From the NCBI RefSeq assembly GCF_003425985.1, contig NZ_CP022985.1, positions 3,270,001 through 3,334,000 of the forward strand: DNA of 64,000 bases, given 5' to 3'. The stretch is from Mariniflexile sp. TRM1-10 (GTDB taxonomy: Bacteria; Bacteroidota; Bacteroidia; Flavobacteriales; Flavobacteriaceae). Position numbers and translations under genes: made by a program. Below are positions 1 to 8,935 of this stretch, piece after piece. The notes beneath the pieces were generated by a model. It was given only the letters and a program-made list of their open reading frames with translations. It was not told the DNA's origin and did no database searches. The first letter of the stretch is position 1, and each line of letters begins with the position of its first letter.

Positions 1-327
1 ACAGGAGAACAATGGCAATCGTGGATACATATTACCGATTTGGGACAACTATTTTTATATGTGTTAAAGTATCGATTAGAAGGCGTTTATAATGGCGTAG
101 CACCAAGCCATGTAACAAACCAAGAATTCACTAAAACCATCGCCATGACATTAGAGAAACCATTCTTTTTACCTAACATCCCTAGGTTTTTTATGAAACT
201 GATTTTAGGCGATATGCACACATTGCTATTTGATAGCCAACGGGTAAGCTCTAAAAAAATAGAAGACAAAGGTTTTTATTTTGAATACCACCATTTGCAA
301 CCTGCTTTGGAGAATTTGTTGAAATAA
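1..327 (+). CDS. C-terminal end of a TIGR01777-type SDR epimerase (partial)
   Basis: The reading frame is open from base 1, so the gene begins before the window; about 108 residues are visible. The start of the visible part (QSWIHITDLGQLFLY) and the segment GVYNGVAPSHVTNQEF followed by a proline-rich stretch and SQRV resemble the end of the YfcH/SDR39U1 sugar-epimerase-like family, including its DUF1731 tail. The catalytic and NAD-binding parts are off-window. A Met at base 40 is internal, because the family resemblance continues upstream of it. The gene converges on the next one, with a gap of about 20 bases. Confidence 0.8.
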   Translation, partial: TGEQWQSWIHITDLGQLFLYVLKYRLEGVYNGVAPSHVTNQEFTKTIAMTLEKPFFLPNIPRFFMKLILGDMHTLLFDSQRVSSKKIEDKGFYFEYHHLQPALENLLK

Positions 328-346
328 AAACCAAGTTAGTAATTGT

Positions 347-1990
347 CTATTTAAGTTTAAAGGTTAAAAATTGTTTCTGTTTTTCATTTGAACCAAAAAT
401 AACCATTTGAGAATTATACGATGAGCTTCCATTTACAGGATAAAATATTATGTCATTATATTTATTTAAGTGAATAGCATCACATGATATTTTTCCATCG
501 CCATCAATTTTTACGGCATAAAGGTTTGAGTTTTTTTCTGTGATATTGCCAAAATTCCCGTGTTCAAAGTTTAAATTATTTTCAATAGGCTTAATGTTTT
601 TACGCTCATTAAAAAACATGTATGTTTTGTCATTATTAACAAAAGCAGAACAAGACACTAATTTATCGTTATTAGAATATCCTAGTTGATGTTTATTGAT
701 GTTTTTTGCCCAAATCAAGTCTCCAAATTCATTTAGGCGAATAGTAACAATATCGTTAAAATTATAAGAAACAGAACTTGTGGCTCCCATTCCTGCCATG
801 CTATAATGCATGCTAGATTCAATAAAAAATTCTTCAGCTACAATTATATATCCGCTATCTTTTAAAGGTTCTATGTTTTTTATTAAATACTGTCCTGTTC
901 CTTTATAGCCTTTAGTATCATATTTGTTTTCAATGAATTCTGAAGAGAGCTTCTGAAAATTAGATTTTATAATTTTCATTGATAATTTGTCTATTGAAAA
1001 AAATGCTGTACCTGTTATTTTGTATTTGTCCTCGTATTTACCTGTTATAATATCTTTCCCTATTATAATATCAATTAAATTCAAGTCATTTTTTTCCGAG
1101 AATAAACCAATACAATATACTTGGTCTTCATTTAATTTTAAATTAATGGTATTTACCAAATTATTTTCAAGATTTAAAAGTGTAGATTCTGTTTTGTCTT
1201 TTGTTACTTTAAAAACTTCAAAATGATAATTAATATTATCTTTTATTTCATTCTTTCGTTTATTATGGAACACTTTTCCTAAAATATAAACTTCACCATT
1301 ATTATCAATTTTTACATTTTCAATATCAAATAATTTATCTTTTTCAGTATGTGTAAATTCCTTTTCCCAAACGGTTTCAAGTTTACTGTTGAGCACATGA
1401 AGTTTGTGTTTTTCATCATCTTTTGAATCGGAGTCTATATGAAAAACAATGTATTCACCATTCGGTGAAAATTCCATATTACCTTGATAATTGTTGTCTA
1501 TTTTGTCGTTTAAAGCAGAATAAATAAATCCCGGAAATCGTTTTACATCAACTGAGAATATTTTTTTTCTTTCAAACTCATTCCTATTATCTAATGAAAT
1601 ATGCACAAAGCAATCAATAGTTTTTTCTCTTTTATTTTGAACGTATTCTAAAACGTGTAGTTTGTTTTGATTTATGGATATACCCGAGAGCACACCTTTT
1701 TTATCAGTTTCTATTTTATAATTGTTGTAAGAAAGTGAGTTTTGTAAACTGTCCCAATGCTGTATTATAAAACCTTTTGAATTGCTATGGTTATACTGCA
1801 TAGATACAAATTCATCATAGTATCTTATGGTATAAATACCACCTTCATTATCTTCAATGGACTTTATAAGTTTTGTTTTTACAAAAGGCTCAATGAAAAC
1901 TCTACTTTTTATAACGGAATAATCTTTATTCTGCCCATTGCATATTATGGTAATGGTTAGCGAAAAGATGAATAGTAAATTTTTTTTCAT
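347..1990 (-). CDS. Secreted protein of unknown function, 547 aa
   Basis: I do not recognise a named family. The N-terminus (MKKNLLFIFSLTITIICNGQ) is a clear signal peptide ending in a typical flavobacterial NGQ cleavage region. The rest has no membrane segment. It is rich in short beta-type stretches such as FSPNGEYIVFHIDSDS and IRLNEFGDLIWAKNI, which look like blades of a beta-propeller or WD40-like fold; this is inference. No T9SS sorting domain is visible at the C-terminus. It is a single gene, divergent from grpE across a 164-base gap, and may act in the periplasm or on the cell surface. Confidence 0.75.
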   Translation of the reverse strand: MKKNLLFIFSLTITIICNGQNKDYSVIKSRVFIEPFVKTKLIKSIEDNEGGIYTIRYYDEFVSMQYNHSNSKGFIIQHWDSLQNSLSYNNYKIETDKKGVLSGISINQNKLHVLEYVQNKREKTIDCFVHISLDNRNEFERKKIFSVDVKRFPGFIYSALNDKIDNNYQGNMEFSPNGEYIVFHIDSDSKDDEKHKLHVLNSKLETVWEKEFTHTEKDKLFDIENVKIDNNGEVYILGKVFHNKRKNEIKDNINYHFEVFKVTKDKTESTLLNLENNLVNTINLKLNEDQVYCIGLFSEKNDLNLIDIIIGKDIITGKYEDKYKITGTAFFSIDKLSMKIIKSNFQKLSSEFIENKYDTKGYKGTGQYLIKNIEPLKDSGYIIVAEEFFIESSMHYSMAGMGATSSVSYNFNDIVTIRLNEFGDLIWAKNINKHQLGYSNNDKLVSCSAFVNNDKTYMFFNERKNIKPIENNLNFEHGNFGNITEKNSNLYAVKIDGDGKISCDAIHLNKYNDIIFYPVNGSSSYNSQMVIFGSNEKQKQFLTFKLK

Positions 1991-2106
1991 TCAATTGTTT
2001 TTAGTACTAAACGAATTTAACAGAAACTTTTTACAAAGCAAAAGCGTATTGTTTTTTTTGCAAAAAATATTTTAATGACATTATGACATTTTTAGAATAA
2101 TGGCAG

Positions 2107-2114
2107 TACTTTTG
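2107..2114 (+). promoter_or_regulatory. Putative Bacteroidota -7 element for grpE-dnaJ
   Basis: TACTTTTG fits the TAnnTTTG -7 consensus and lies 40 bases before the grpE start. I see no TTG at the usual -33 distance, so the call rests on the -7 box alone. Confidence 0.45.
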
Positions 2115-2154
2115 CCAACCAATTTAGGTATTTATATAAAATTGAGATACAGCA

Positions 2155-2721
2155 ATGAGTAAAAAGGAAAAATCAAACGATATAGAAAAAGAGCAGCTTG
2201 ATGCTGTGCAAAGTGAAGCGGTTGACGTTGAAGAACAAGTTGTTGAAGAGCAAGTTGTTGAAGAACAAACGGTTGAAGAGAAACTTCAGAGCGAATTAAA
2301 GCAGGAGAAAGATAAATTTTTACGCTTATTTGCTGAGTTTGAAAATTATAAAAGACGTACCTCGAAAGAGCGTATCGAGTTATTTTTGACGGCCAGTGAA
2401 GATGTAATGAAAACCTTATTGCCAATTTTAGACGATTTTGAACGCGCATTAAGTCATATTGACGACGAAAAAGAAGCAGAAGCCTTACGCAAAGGTGTGT
2501 TATTAATCTATAATAAATTGGTAAGCACTTTAGAACAAAAAGGACTTAAAGTAATTGCTGTAGAAAAAGGCGAAGCATTTAATGCCGATAACCATGAGGC
2601 TATCACGCAAATACCAGCTCCAACGGCCGATTTAAAAGGAAAAATTATAGATGTTGTAGAAAAAGGCTATAAGCTGGGCGACAAGGTCATTCGTTTTCCT
2701 AAAGTAGTAATAGGACAATAA
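2155..2721 (+). CDS. grpE: Nucleotide exchange factor GrpE
   Basis: GrpE releases ADP from DnaK. At 188 residues the length is normal. An acidic low-complexity N-terminus holds a repeated EEQVVEEQVVEEQTVEE stretch (about residues 28-43). A long coiled-coil helix follows, then the core segments FLRLFAEFENYKRRT, LLPILDDFERAL and HEAITQIPAP and the C-terminal beta domain GYKLGDKVIRFPKVVIGQ. It lies 9 bases before dnaJ on the same strand, so the two are almost certainly co-transcribed. No heat-shock operator (CIRCE) is visible upstream. Confidence 0.97.
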   Translation: MSKKEKSNDIEKEQLDAVQSEAVDVEEQVVEEQVVEEQTVEEKLQSELKQEKDKFLRLFAEFENYKRRTSKERIELFLTASEDVMKTLLPILDDFERALSHIDDEKEAEALRKGVLLIYNKLVSTLEQKGLKVIAVEKGEAFNADNHEAITQIPAPTADLKGKIIDVVEKGYKLGDKVIRFPKVVIGQ

Positions 2722-2730
2722 AACTGAACC

Positions 2731-3849
2731 ATGGCTAAAAGAGATTATTACGATATATTAGGTATTAGTAAAGGTGCTAGTGCTGCCGAAATAAAGAAAG
2801 CTTACCGAAAAAAGGCAATTGAATATCACCCCGATAAAAATCCCGATAATAAAGAAGCTGAAGCTAAATTTAAAGAAGCAGCCGAAGCTTACGAGGTTTT
2901 AAGCGACGAAAATAAAAAAGCCCGTTACGACCAATATGGTCATCAAGCCTTTGAAAATGGCGGTGGATTTGGCGGTGGAGGCATGAATATGGACGACATA
3001 TTCAGCCAGTTTGGAGATATTTTTGGCGGTGGCGGTTTTGGAGGCGGCTTTTCTGGTTTTGGCGGTGGCGGTGGTCAACGTCGTGTTAAAGGAAGTAATT
3101 TGCGTATTCGTGTAAAGCTTACTTTAGAAGAAATTGCTAATGGTGTAGAGAAAAAAATAAAAGTAAAGCGTAAAGTTCAAGCACCAGGAACTACGTATAA
3201 AACCTGTTCTACCTGCCATGGTTCCGGACAAGTAACCCGTATTGCTAACACTATTTTAGGTAGAATGCAAACATCGGCACCATGTAATGTGTGTGGTGGT
3301 GCAGGCCAAATTATTGACAAAAAACCTGCCGATGCCGATGCGCAAGGCTTGAAAATTTCGGAAGAAACCGTATCTATCAAAATACCTGCGGGTGTGGTAG
3401 ATGGGATGCAACTTAAAGTGTCAGGAAAAGGTAACGAAGCGCCAGGGAATGGTATTTCGGGTGATATAATAGTGGTCATAGAAGAAGAACAACATGAAAA
3501 ACTACAACGTGAAGGTGATAATTTACATTACGATTTGTATGTAAGTTATCCAGATGCTGTTTTAGGAACTTCACAAGAGATCGATACCGTAACAGGAAAA
3601 GTGCGTATAAAAGTTGAAGCCGGTGTTCAATCTGGTAAAATTTTACGCTTACGCGGAAAAGGAATACCTAGCATTAATGGTTATGGTAAAGGTGATTTAT
3701 TAGTACATGTCAATGTTTGGACACCAAAAACTTTAAGCAAACAACAACGTGAGTTTTTTGAAGCTATGCAGAATGATGAACATTTTGCACCTAAACCAGA
3801 TAGCACCGATAAATCTTTTTTTGAAAAAGTAAAGGATATGTTTTCATAA
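2731..3849 (+). CDS. dnaJ: Chaperone DnaJ, with only two zinc-finger motifs
   Basis: DnaJ is the Hsp40 co-chaperone that stimulates DnaK ATPase. Visible parts: a J domain with the HPD tripeptide (EYHPDKNPD), a Gly/Phe-rich linker of about 45 residues, a cysteine region and two C-terminal substrate-binding domains. Classical type I DnaJ has four CXXCXGXG motifs. Here I can see only two, CSTCHGSG and CNVCGGAG, enough cysteines for a single zinc site; the segment that would hold motifs III and IV runs [13 protein letters not shown] with no cysteine. At 372 aa the overall length is normal. It follows grpE by 9 bases. Confidence 0.96.
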   Translation: MAKRDYYDILGISKGASAAEIKKAYRKKAIEYHPDKNPDNKEAEAKFKEAAEAYEVLSDENKKARYDQYGHQAFENGGGFGGGGMNMDDIFSQFGDIFGGGGFGGGFSGFGGGGGQRRVKGSNLRIRVKLTLEEIANGVEKKIKVKRKVQAPGTTYKTCSTCHGSGQVTRIANTILGRMQTSAPCNVCGGAGQIIDKKPADADAQGLKISEETVSIKIPAGVVDGMQLKVSGKGNEAPGNGISGDIIVVIEEEQHEKLQREGDNLHYDLYVSYPDAVLGTSQEIDTVTGKVRIKVEAGVQSGKILRLRGKGIPSINGYGKGDLLVHVNVWTPKTLSKQQREFFEAMQNDEHFAPKPDSTDKSFFEKVKDMFS

Positions 3850-3852
3850 TAG

Positions 3853-3926
3853 GAACTCGTTTAAACTTTTTTTATTGATGTAAAATGACAATTTTTCAGC
3901 CAATTGTGAAAAGTTTAAATGAGTTC
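3853..3926. repeat. Interspersed palindromic element, copy A (74 bp)
   Basis: The left arm GAACTCGTTTAAACTTTT and right arm AAAAGTTTAAATGAGTTC (3909-3926) are complementary at 17 of 18 positions. The element starts 3 bases after the dnaJ stop. It is the shortest of at least six related elements in the window (others at 11314, 18588, 25091, 27423 and 51618) and contains almost no inner module. It could act as a transcript-end hairpin. Confidence 0.8.
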
Positions 3927-4024
3927 TATAAGTGATAAAAAAAAAATCAAGTAATCGATTATCTTTTTTAAAAGTTCTGGTATAGTTTTCATGATTTTTA
4001 GAAAAAAAAACATATATTTGGTTT

Positions 4025-4110
4025 ATCACTAATTTGTTTTAGTGATATTTTTCTTTTTCATAGCAATTTTTTTCCCATCCTTAATCTTTTTTAAGGGTGG
4101 GTTTTGTTTT
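4025..4110 (+). terminator. Two stem-loops, the second with a T tract
   Basis: A first hairpin is formed by ATCACTAA and TTAGTGAT (4025-4046). A second is formed by CCCATCCTTAA and TTAAGGGTGGG (4074-4101, with a G-T pair) followed by TTTTGTTTTT, a good intrinsic terminator for the grpE-dnaJ transcript. Confidence 0.6.
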
Positions 4111-4243
4111 TGTAAGTACTTGTTATTTGGAGCACAATCGAAGGGTTTATGTGTGTTTATTAATTTCAGTGTCAATCTAAATAATTCCCCGATGGTTCTG
4201 CCTCGGGATTTGCTTTGCCAGTTCGTTTTGCTCGTGCTCAATT

Positions 4244-4430
4244 GACCTCTCCTTTGGAGAGGCCAGAACTGCCTTTTTTTGGCAGTTCTGGGTGAAGTAA
4301 AATATAAAATTTCGGTTTTTTGGCTTCGAAGTCAAAATAAAACAGGAGAAACCTGTACTGAGCCTAGTCGAAGTATACCTCTATGGCTTTGTCTCGAGGA
4401 TAGTCCGTTTCAAGAAATTTTTTATTTCAA
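4244..4430 (+). repeat. Dispersed repeat R2, copy a
   Basis: About 185 bases related to 10168-10350. Shared landmarks in order are ACCTCTCC...GGAGAGG, a hairpin built on AACTGCC/GGCAGTT, GGGTGA, CAAAATAAAAC, ACCTGTACTG, CCTAGTCGAAGTATA, TATGGCT and TCGTTTCAGGAAAT-like ends. Both copies end just upstream of a plus-strand gene. Confidence 0.65.
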
Positions 4431-4516
4431 AAAAATCACAAATTATAGCTAAAGCATTAAGCTCATGCTTTAACATTTAATATCTTTACAAACTACAAGT
4501 CAATTTAAAATCACGA

Positions 4517-5446
4517 ATGAGTAACTTATTAGAAGTTAACCAGGTTTCTAAAAACTTTGGAGACTTTAAAGCCCTTAACAATGTATCTATTTCAGTACCG
4601 AAAGGCAGTATTTTTGGGTTGTTAGGACCCAATGGTGCAGGAAAAACAACTTTAATACGCATTATTAATCAAATTACCATGCCAGATTCTGGTGCAGTAC
4701 ATCTAGATGGGGAATTGCTTAACGCAACTCATATAAAAGATATTGGATACTTGCCAGAAGAACGAGGTTTGTATAAAACCATGAAGGTGGGAGAGCAAGC
4801 CCTTTATTTAGCGCAATTAAAAGGATTGAGTAAAGCCGAAGCAAAAGAACGCTTAAAATATTGGTTCGAGCGTTTGGAAATTGGTGATTGGTGGAACAAG
4901 AAAATACAGGAACTATCAAAAGGGATGGCGCAAAAAATACAGTTTGTTGTAACGGTATTACATCAGCCAAAACTATTGATCTTTGATGAACCTTTTTCGG
5001 GTTTTGACCCTATTAACGCAAATTTAATTAAAGACGAAATTTTACGTTTACGTGAAGACGGTGCAACAGTTATTTTTTCAACACATCGTATGGAATCGGT
5101 TGAGGAATTGTGCGACGATATTGCGCTCATTCACAAATCAAATAAAATACTCGACGGAAAATTAATTGATATTAAGCGACAGTATAAAATAAACACGTTT
5201 GAAGTAGGTGTAAAAGCGTTTGATAACGACGCTTTAAAAACCGAATTATCACAAAAATTTGATGTCTCTTTAGCCAATTTTAAAACCTTGGAAGATGATT
5301 TAAAACTCAACATCAAACTTAATACAGGAGATAAGCCAAATGATTTATTGAGCTTTTTAACATCAAAAGGAGACGTATCCCATTTTGTGGAATTGATACC
5401 AAGTGTAAACGATATTTTTATTCAAACCATAAAGAATAGTAAATAA
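4517..5446 (+). CDS. ABC transporter ATP-binding protein (NatA-like)
   Basis: Cytoplasmic ATPase of an ABC-2 type exporter. Visible motifs: Walker A GPNGAGKTT, a signature-like LSKGMAQKIQ, Walker B LLIFDEPFSGFDP and an H-loop STHRME. The C-terminal ~80 residues match the accessory DUF4162-type tail of NatA-like ATPases. At 309 aa it is typical. It is followed after 1 base by its permease, so partnership is secure; the substrate (Na+, a lipid or a drug) cannot be read from sequence. Confidence 0.92.
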   Translation: MSNLLEVNQVSKNFGDFKALNNVSISVPKGSIFGLLGPNGAGKTTLIRIINQITMPDSGAVHLDGELLNATHIKDIGYLPEERGLYKTMKVGEQALYLAQLKGLSKAEAKERLKYWFERLEIGDWWNKKIQELSKGMAQKIQFVVTVLHQPKLLIFDEPFSGFDPINANLIKDEILRLREDGATVIFSTHRMESVEELCDDIALIHKSNKILDGKLIDIKRQYKINTFEVGVKAFDNDALKTELSQKFDVSLANFKTLEDDLKLNIKLNTGDKPNDLLSFLTSKGDVSHFVELIPSVNDIFIQTIKNSK

Positions 5447-5447
5447 A

Positions 5448-6752
5448 ATGAACCATTTACCACTTATAATTAAGCGTGAATACTTAACGAAAGTTAAAAA
5501 CAAATCGTTTATAGTGATGACGGTTTTGAGTCCGCTTATAATTATAGCGCTTATATCGGTAGTTACTTATTTATCGCAGTTAAATAACGATAAAGTTCGT
5601 GTTATTACTGTTTTGGACGAATCGGGGTATGTTAAAAACATCTTTGAAAACACCGAACGAACAACCTATCATATTTTAGAAAACATGTCGCTTACAGATG
5701 CTAAAAAATTGGCTACAGAAACGGGATCGGTTGGTTTGTTGTATATAGATAAGCCAAACTCACTTGATGATGTTTCAAACCATATTAAGTTTTATTCAGA
5801 AGAATCACCACCACTTTCTTTAATTTCAGATTTAGAAAGCAAATTAGAGCATAAACTTACCGATATAAAGCTTCAAGAAAATGGTGTAGATGTAGCCATG
5901 ATCAATGCTTCCAAAGTACATGTAAACATTGGCCAAGAAAGTTTTGCTGGCGAAAAAACATCTAAAATAGACAGTGTGATGAAACTCGCTTTTGGTGGTG
6001 CGGCAGGATATTTATTATTTATGTTCATCATTATTTATGGTAACATGATTATGCGTAGTGTTATTGAAGAAAAAACCAGTAGAATCATTGAGGTTATTAT
6101 TTCATCGGTAAAACCAATACAACTCATGTTAGGGAAGATTATAGGTACTTCGTTAGCAGGGATTACCCAATTTATTATTTGGCTTGTTATTGGGGGGGTA
6201 TTGTTAAGTATTGTATCCTTTCTATTTGGCATAAATATACAAACACCACAGCAAGACATGGTGCAGCAAGCCATGGCAAACCCAGAATTGAATATGCAGA
6301 TTCAAGATGTCATTAATGCATTTTATAACCTTCCTTTAGCTAACTTAATAATAGCATTCATACTGTTTTTTATAGGTGGCTATTTGTTATATAGCTCGTT
6401 ATACGCCGCTATTGGTGCTGCGGTTGATAATGAAACCGATACCCAACAATTTATGATACCCGTAATTATGCCGTTAGTTTTAGCAGTTTATATAGGTATT
6501 TTTACGGTTGTAGAAGATCCTCATGGAACTGTTTCGGTTGTGTTTTCGTTTATACCATTCACATCGCCGGTAGTTATGCTTATGCGTATTCCGTTTGGAG
6601 TGCCTTTATGGCAACAGTTGGTTTCTCTTTTGATATTAATTGCTACCTTTATGTTTACAGTTTGGTTTGCTGCAAAAATTTACCGAGTTGGTATTTTGAT
6701 GTACGGTAAAAAGCCTACTTATAAAGAGTTGATAAAATGGATTAAATATTAA
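5448..6752 (+). CDS. ABC-2 type permease (NatB-like)
   Basis: Membrane partner of the preceding ATPase. One N-terminal membrane helix (about residues 20-45, IVMTVLSPLIIIALISVVTY) is followed by an extracytoplasmic domain of about 130 residues and then five or so hydrophobic segments in the C-terminal half (AGYLLFMFIIIYG, FIIWLVIGGVLLSIVSFLF, LIIAFILFFIGGYLLY and others). This is the NatB/ABC2_membrane_3 layout. The MscS gene begins 2 bases after its stop, pointing to one operon. Confidence 0.88.
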   Translation: MNHLPLIIKREYLTKVKNKSFIVMTVLSPLIIIALISVVTYLSQLNNDKVRVITVLDESGYVKNIFENTERTTYHILENMSLTDAKKLATETGSVGLLYIDKPNSLDDVSNHIKFYSEESPPLSLISDLESKLEHKLTDIKLQENGVDVAMINASKVHVNIGQESFAGEKTSKIDSVMKLAFGGAAGYLLFMFIIIYGNMIMRSVIEEKTSRIIEVIISSVKPIQLMLGKIIGTSLAGITQFIIWLVIGGVLLSIVSFLFGINIQTPQQDMVQQAMANPELNMQIQDVINAFYNLPLANLIIAFILFFIGGYLLYSSLYAAIGAAVDNETDTQQFMIPVIMPLVLAVYIGIFTVVEDPHGTVSVVFSFIPFTSPVVMLMRIPFGVPLWQQLVSLLILIATFMFTVWFAAKIYRVGILMYGKKPTYKELIKWIKY

Positions 6753-6754
6753 AA

Positions 6755-7693
6755 ATGACGCAGGAATTTAAAATGATAGCAGCAGCGGTTGCCAAGAGTT
6801 CTTTTTGGAATGACATAAAAGCATTCCTTAATAAGCATTTCGATTTTAGCGAAAGTATCAGCATTTCGGTAAAAGATATTTTAATAATTATAACCGTTAT
6901 TTTTATTACAACTTTTGTTTTAAGAATTGTTTTAAGAATAATTACACGAAAACTGCCAGAAGATGACAAAGGCAAGTTTAATGTGGTTTTTGGATATTTT
7001 AGATGGCTGATTTATTTGCTTATTTTACTTGTGACCTTGCATGGTGTAGGTGTAGATGTTACGGCAGTTTTTGCAGCATCTGCAGCGTTAATGATAGGTA
7101 TTGGTTTAGCATTACAAACGCTGTTTCAAGATATTATTTCTGGGGTATTTATTTTAATAGACCAAACAGTGCATGTAGGCGATATTATTGAATTAGAAGG
7201 GAAAATAGGGCGGGTTGAAGAGATAAAATTAAGAACGACAAGAGCCGTAACCATAGATAATAAGGTATTGATAATCCCTAACCATTTATATTTAGAAAAC
7301 AGTCTTTATAATTGGACACAAAATGGCTTTGATACTAGAGAATCTGTAGAAGTTGGAGTTGCTTATGGCAGCGATGTGCAATTGGTAAAGAAGCTGTTAA
7401 TTGAAGCAGCAGCTGTAAATAAAGACGTTTTGTATAAAGATGATATTGCTGTACGGTTTACTAATTTTGGTGATAGTTCTCTAGATTTTAAAGTTATTTT
7501 TACCATAAGTGATAGTTTTAATGCTAATGCTATAAGAAGTGACGTTAGGTTTGAAATAGATCGACTATTTAGAGAAAATAACATTAGTATTCCATTTCCT
7601 CAACGTGATATTCATATCATTCAAAAACCAGATCAAAGCGTGAGTCTGAGATTGGATCAATCGGAGTTTAATACCAATTTGAGCAAAGATTAA
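6755..7693 (+). CDS. Small-conductance mechanosensitive channel (MscS family)
   Basis: Inner-membrane pressure-release channel. After about 45 N-terminal residues come hydrophobic segments, then the pore-lining helix region (AVFAASAALMIGIGLALQ) followed by the conserved beta-domain segment VHVGDIIELEGKIGRVEEI and IPNHLYLENSLYNW. At 312 residues it is a compact MscS. It is tightly coupled to the upstream ABC permease (2 bases) and is followed after 78 bases by a response regulator. The grouping suggests a role in envelope stress, which is inference. Confidence 0.9.
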   Translation: MTQEFKMIAAAVAKSSFWNDIKAFLNKHFDFSESISISVKDILIIITVIFITTFVLRIVLRIITRKLPEDDKGKFNVVFGYFRWLIYLLILLVTLHGVGVDVTAVFAASAALMIGIGLALQTLFQDIISGVFILIDQTVHVGDIIELEGKIGRVEEIKLRTTRAVTIDNKVLIIPNHLYLENSLYNWTQNGFDTRESVEVGVAYGSDVQLVKKLLIEAAAVNKDVLYKDDIAVRFTNFGDSSLDFKVIFTISDSFNANAIRSDVRFEIDRLFRENNISIPFPQRDIHIIQKPDQSVSLRLDQSEFNTNLSKD

Positions 7694-7771
7694 AATAGTT
7701 ACAAAAATTAAAAATATACATACGTAGATATCTCTTATCTAATATTTACGTTTTAAAATTTAAAAAGAAGT

Positions 7772-8935
7772 ATGCCTAAAATATTAATTATAGAAGACGA
7801 AGCTGCCATAAGACGCGTGCTTGTTAAAATTCTTTCAGAAGAAAACGAATCGTACCAAGTTGAAGAAGCCGAAGATGGATTAGCAGGTTTAGAGAAAATT
7901 AAAAATGACGATTTCGATTTGATTCTTTGTGATATCAAAATGCCAAAAGTGGATGGTGTTGAGGTTTTAGAGGCTACAAAAAAAATAAAGCCAGAAATAC
8001 CTATTGTGATGATTTCCGGTCATGGCGATTTAGATACCGCTGTTAATACTATGCGGTTAGGCGCATTTGATTATATATCAAAACCACCTGATTTAAACAG
8101 GTTACTTAACACCGTTAGAAACGCGTTGGATAGAAAAGAACTGGTTGTTGAAAATAAATTGCTTAAAAAGAAGGTCAGTAAAAATTTTGAAATGATTGGA
8201 GAAAGTGCTGCGATCTCCCATATAAAAGACATCATTGAAAAAGTAGCCCAAACCGATGCACGTGTGCTTATTACGGGCCCTAATGGAACAGGGAAAGAGT
8301 TGGTAGCACATTGGTTGCATCAAAAAAGTGAACGTGCTAATGGACCAATGATTGAGGTGAACTGTGCTGCCATCCCAAGCGAACTCATTGAAAGCGAGTT
8401 GTTTGGTCATGTAAAAGGTGCTTTTACAAGTGCTGTAAAAGACAGGGCGGGAAAATTTGAAGCAGCCAACGGCGGTACTATTTTTTTAGACGAAATAGGC
8501 GATATGAGTTTGTCTGCCCAAGCCAAAGTATTGCGAGCGTTACAAGAAAGTCGTATACAACGCGTAGGTAGCGATAAAGATATAAAAGTGAATGTTCGTG
8601 TGGTTGCAGCCACCAATAAAGATTTAAAAAAAGAAATTTCCGAAGGCAGATTTCGTGAAGATTTATACCACCGACTAGCTGTTATTTTAATACAAGTACC
8701 GCCATTAAATGATAGGCGTGATGACATTCCATTGCTGGTGAATCACTTTGCAGAAAAAATTGCAGCAGAACAAGGTACGGCCAAAAAAGTATTTTCAGAT
8801 AAAGCTATAAAGTTACTTCAAGATTACGATTGGACAGGTAATATCCGAGAACTTCGTAATGTGGTAGAGCGTTTAATTATTTTAGGCGGCGCCGAAGTAA
8901 GTGAAACCGACGTGAAATTATTTGCATCAAAATAA
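7772..8935 (+). CDS. Sigma-54-type response regulator lacking the Fis-type DNA-binding domain
   Basis: NtrC-like layout: receiver domain 1-120 with phospho-acceptor Asp54 (LCDIKMP), then an AAA+ domain with Walker A GPNGTGKE and Walker B GGTIFLDEIGD. The loop that normally reads GAFTGA reads GAFTSA. The protein ends about 20 residues after NIRELRNVVERLII, so the usual C-terminal helix-turn-helix is absent (387 aa against about 450 or more). It may act on RNA polymerase-sigma54 without site-specific DNA binding, or through a partner. No histidine kinase gene lies beside it. Confidence 0.88.
   Translation: MPKILIIEDEAAIRRVLVKILSEENESYQVEEAEDGLAGLEKIKNDDFDLILCDIKMPKVDGVEVLEATKKIKPEIPIVMISGHGDLDTAVNTMRLGAFDYISKPPDLNRLLNTVRNALDRKELVVENKLLKKKVSKNFEMIGESAAISHIKDIIEKVAQTDARVLITGPNGTGKELVAHWLHQKSERANGPMIEVNCAAIPSELIESELFGHVKGAFTSAVKDRAGKFEAANGGTIFLDEIGDMSLSAQAKVLRALQESRIQRVGSDKDIKVNVRVVAATNKDLKKEISEGRFREDLYHRLAVILIQVPPLNDRRDDIPLLVNHFAEKIAAEQGTAKKVFSDKAIKLLQDYDWTGNIRELRNVVERLIILGGAEVSETDVKLFASK

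Larger units (their letters stand above)
3927..4516. other. Non-coding stretch between dnaJ and the ABC operon
   Basis: It holds the two hairpins at 4025-4110, repeat R2a and a further stem-loop (TAAAGCAT at 4450-4457 with ATGCTTTA at 4465-4472). Short open frames on both strands overlap the repeats and hairpins, and I do not consider them genes. TATCTTTA just before 4490 may be a weak -7 element for the next gene. Confidence 0.6.

Noticed and set aside
2132..2449. Antisense open frame across grpE
   Set aside because: It is a shadow of the Glu-rich repeat in grpE; no family resemblance.
4029..4245. Short open frames on both strands in the dnaJ-ABC spacer
   Set aside because: They run through hairpins and the start of repeat R2a, have no family resemblance and no sensible start context.
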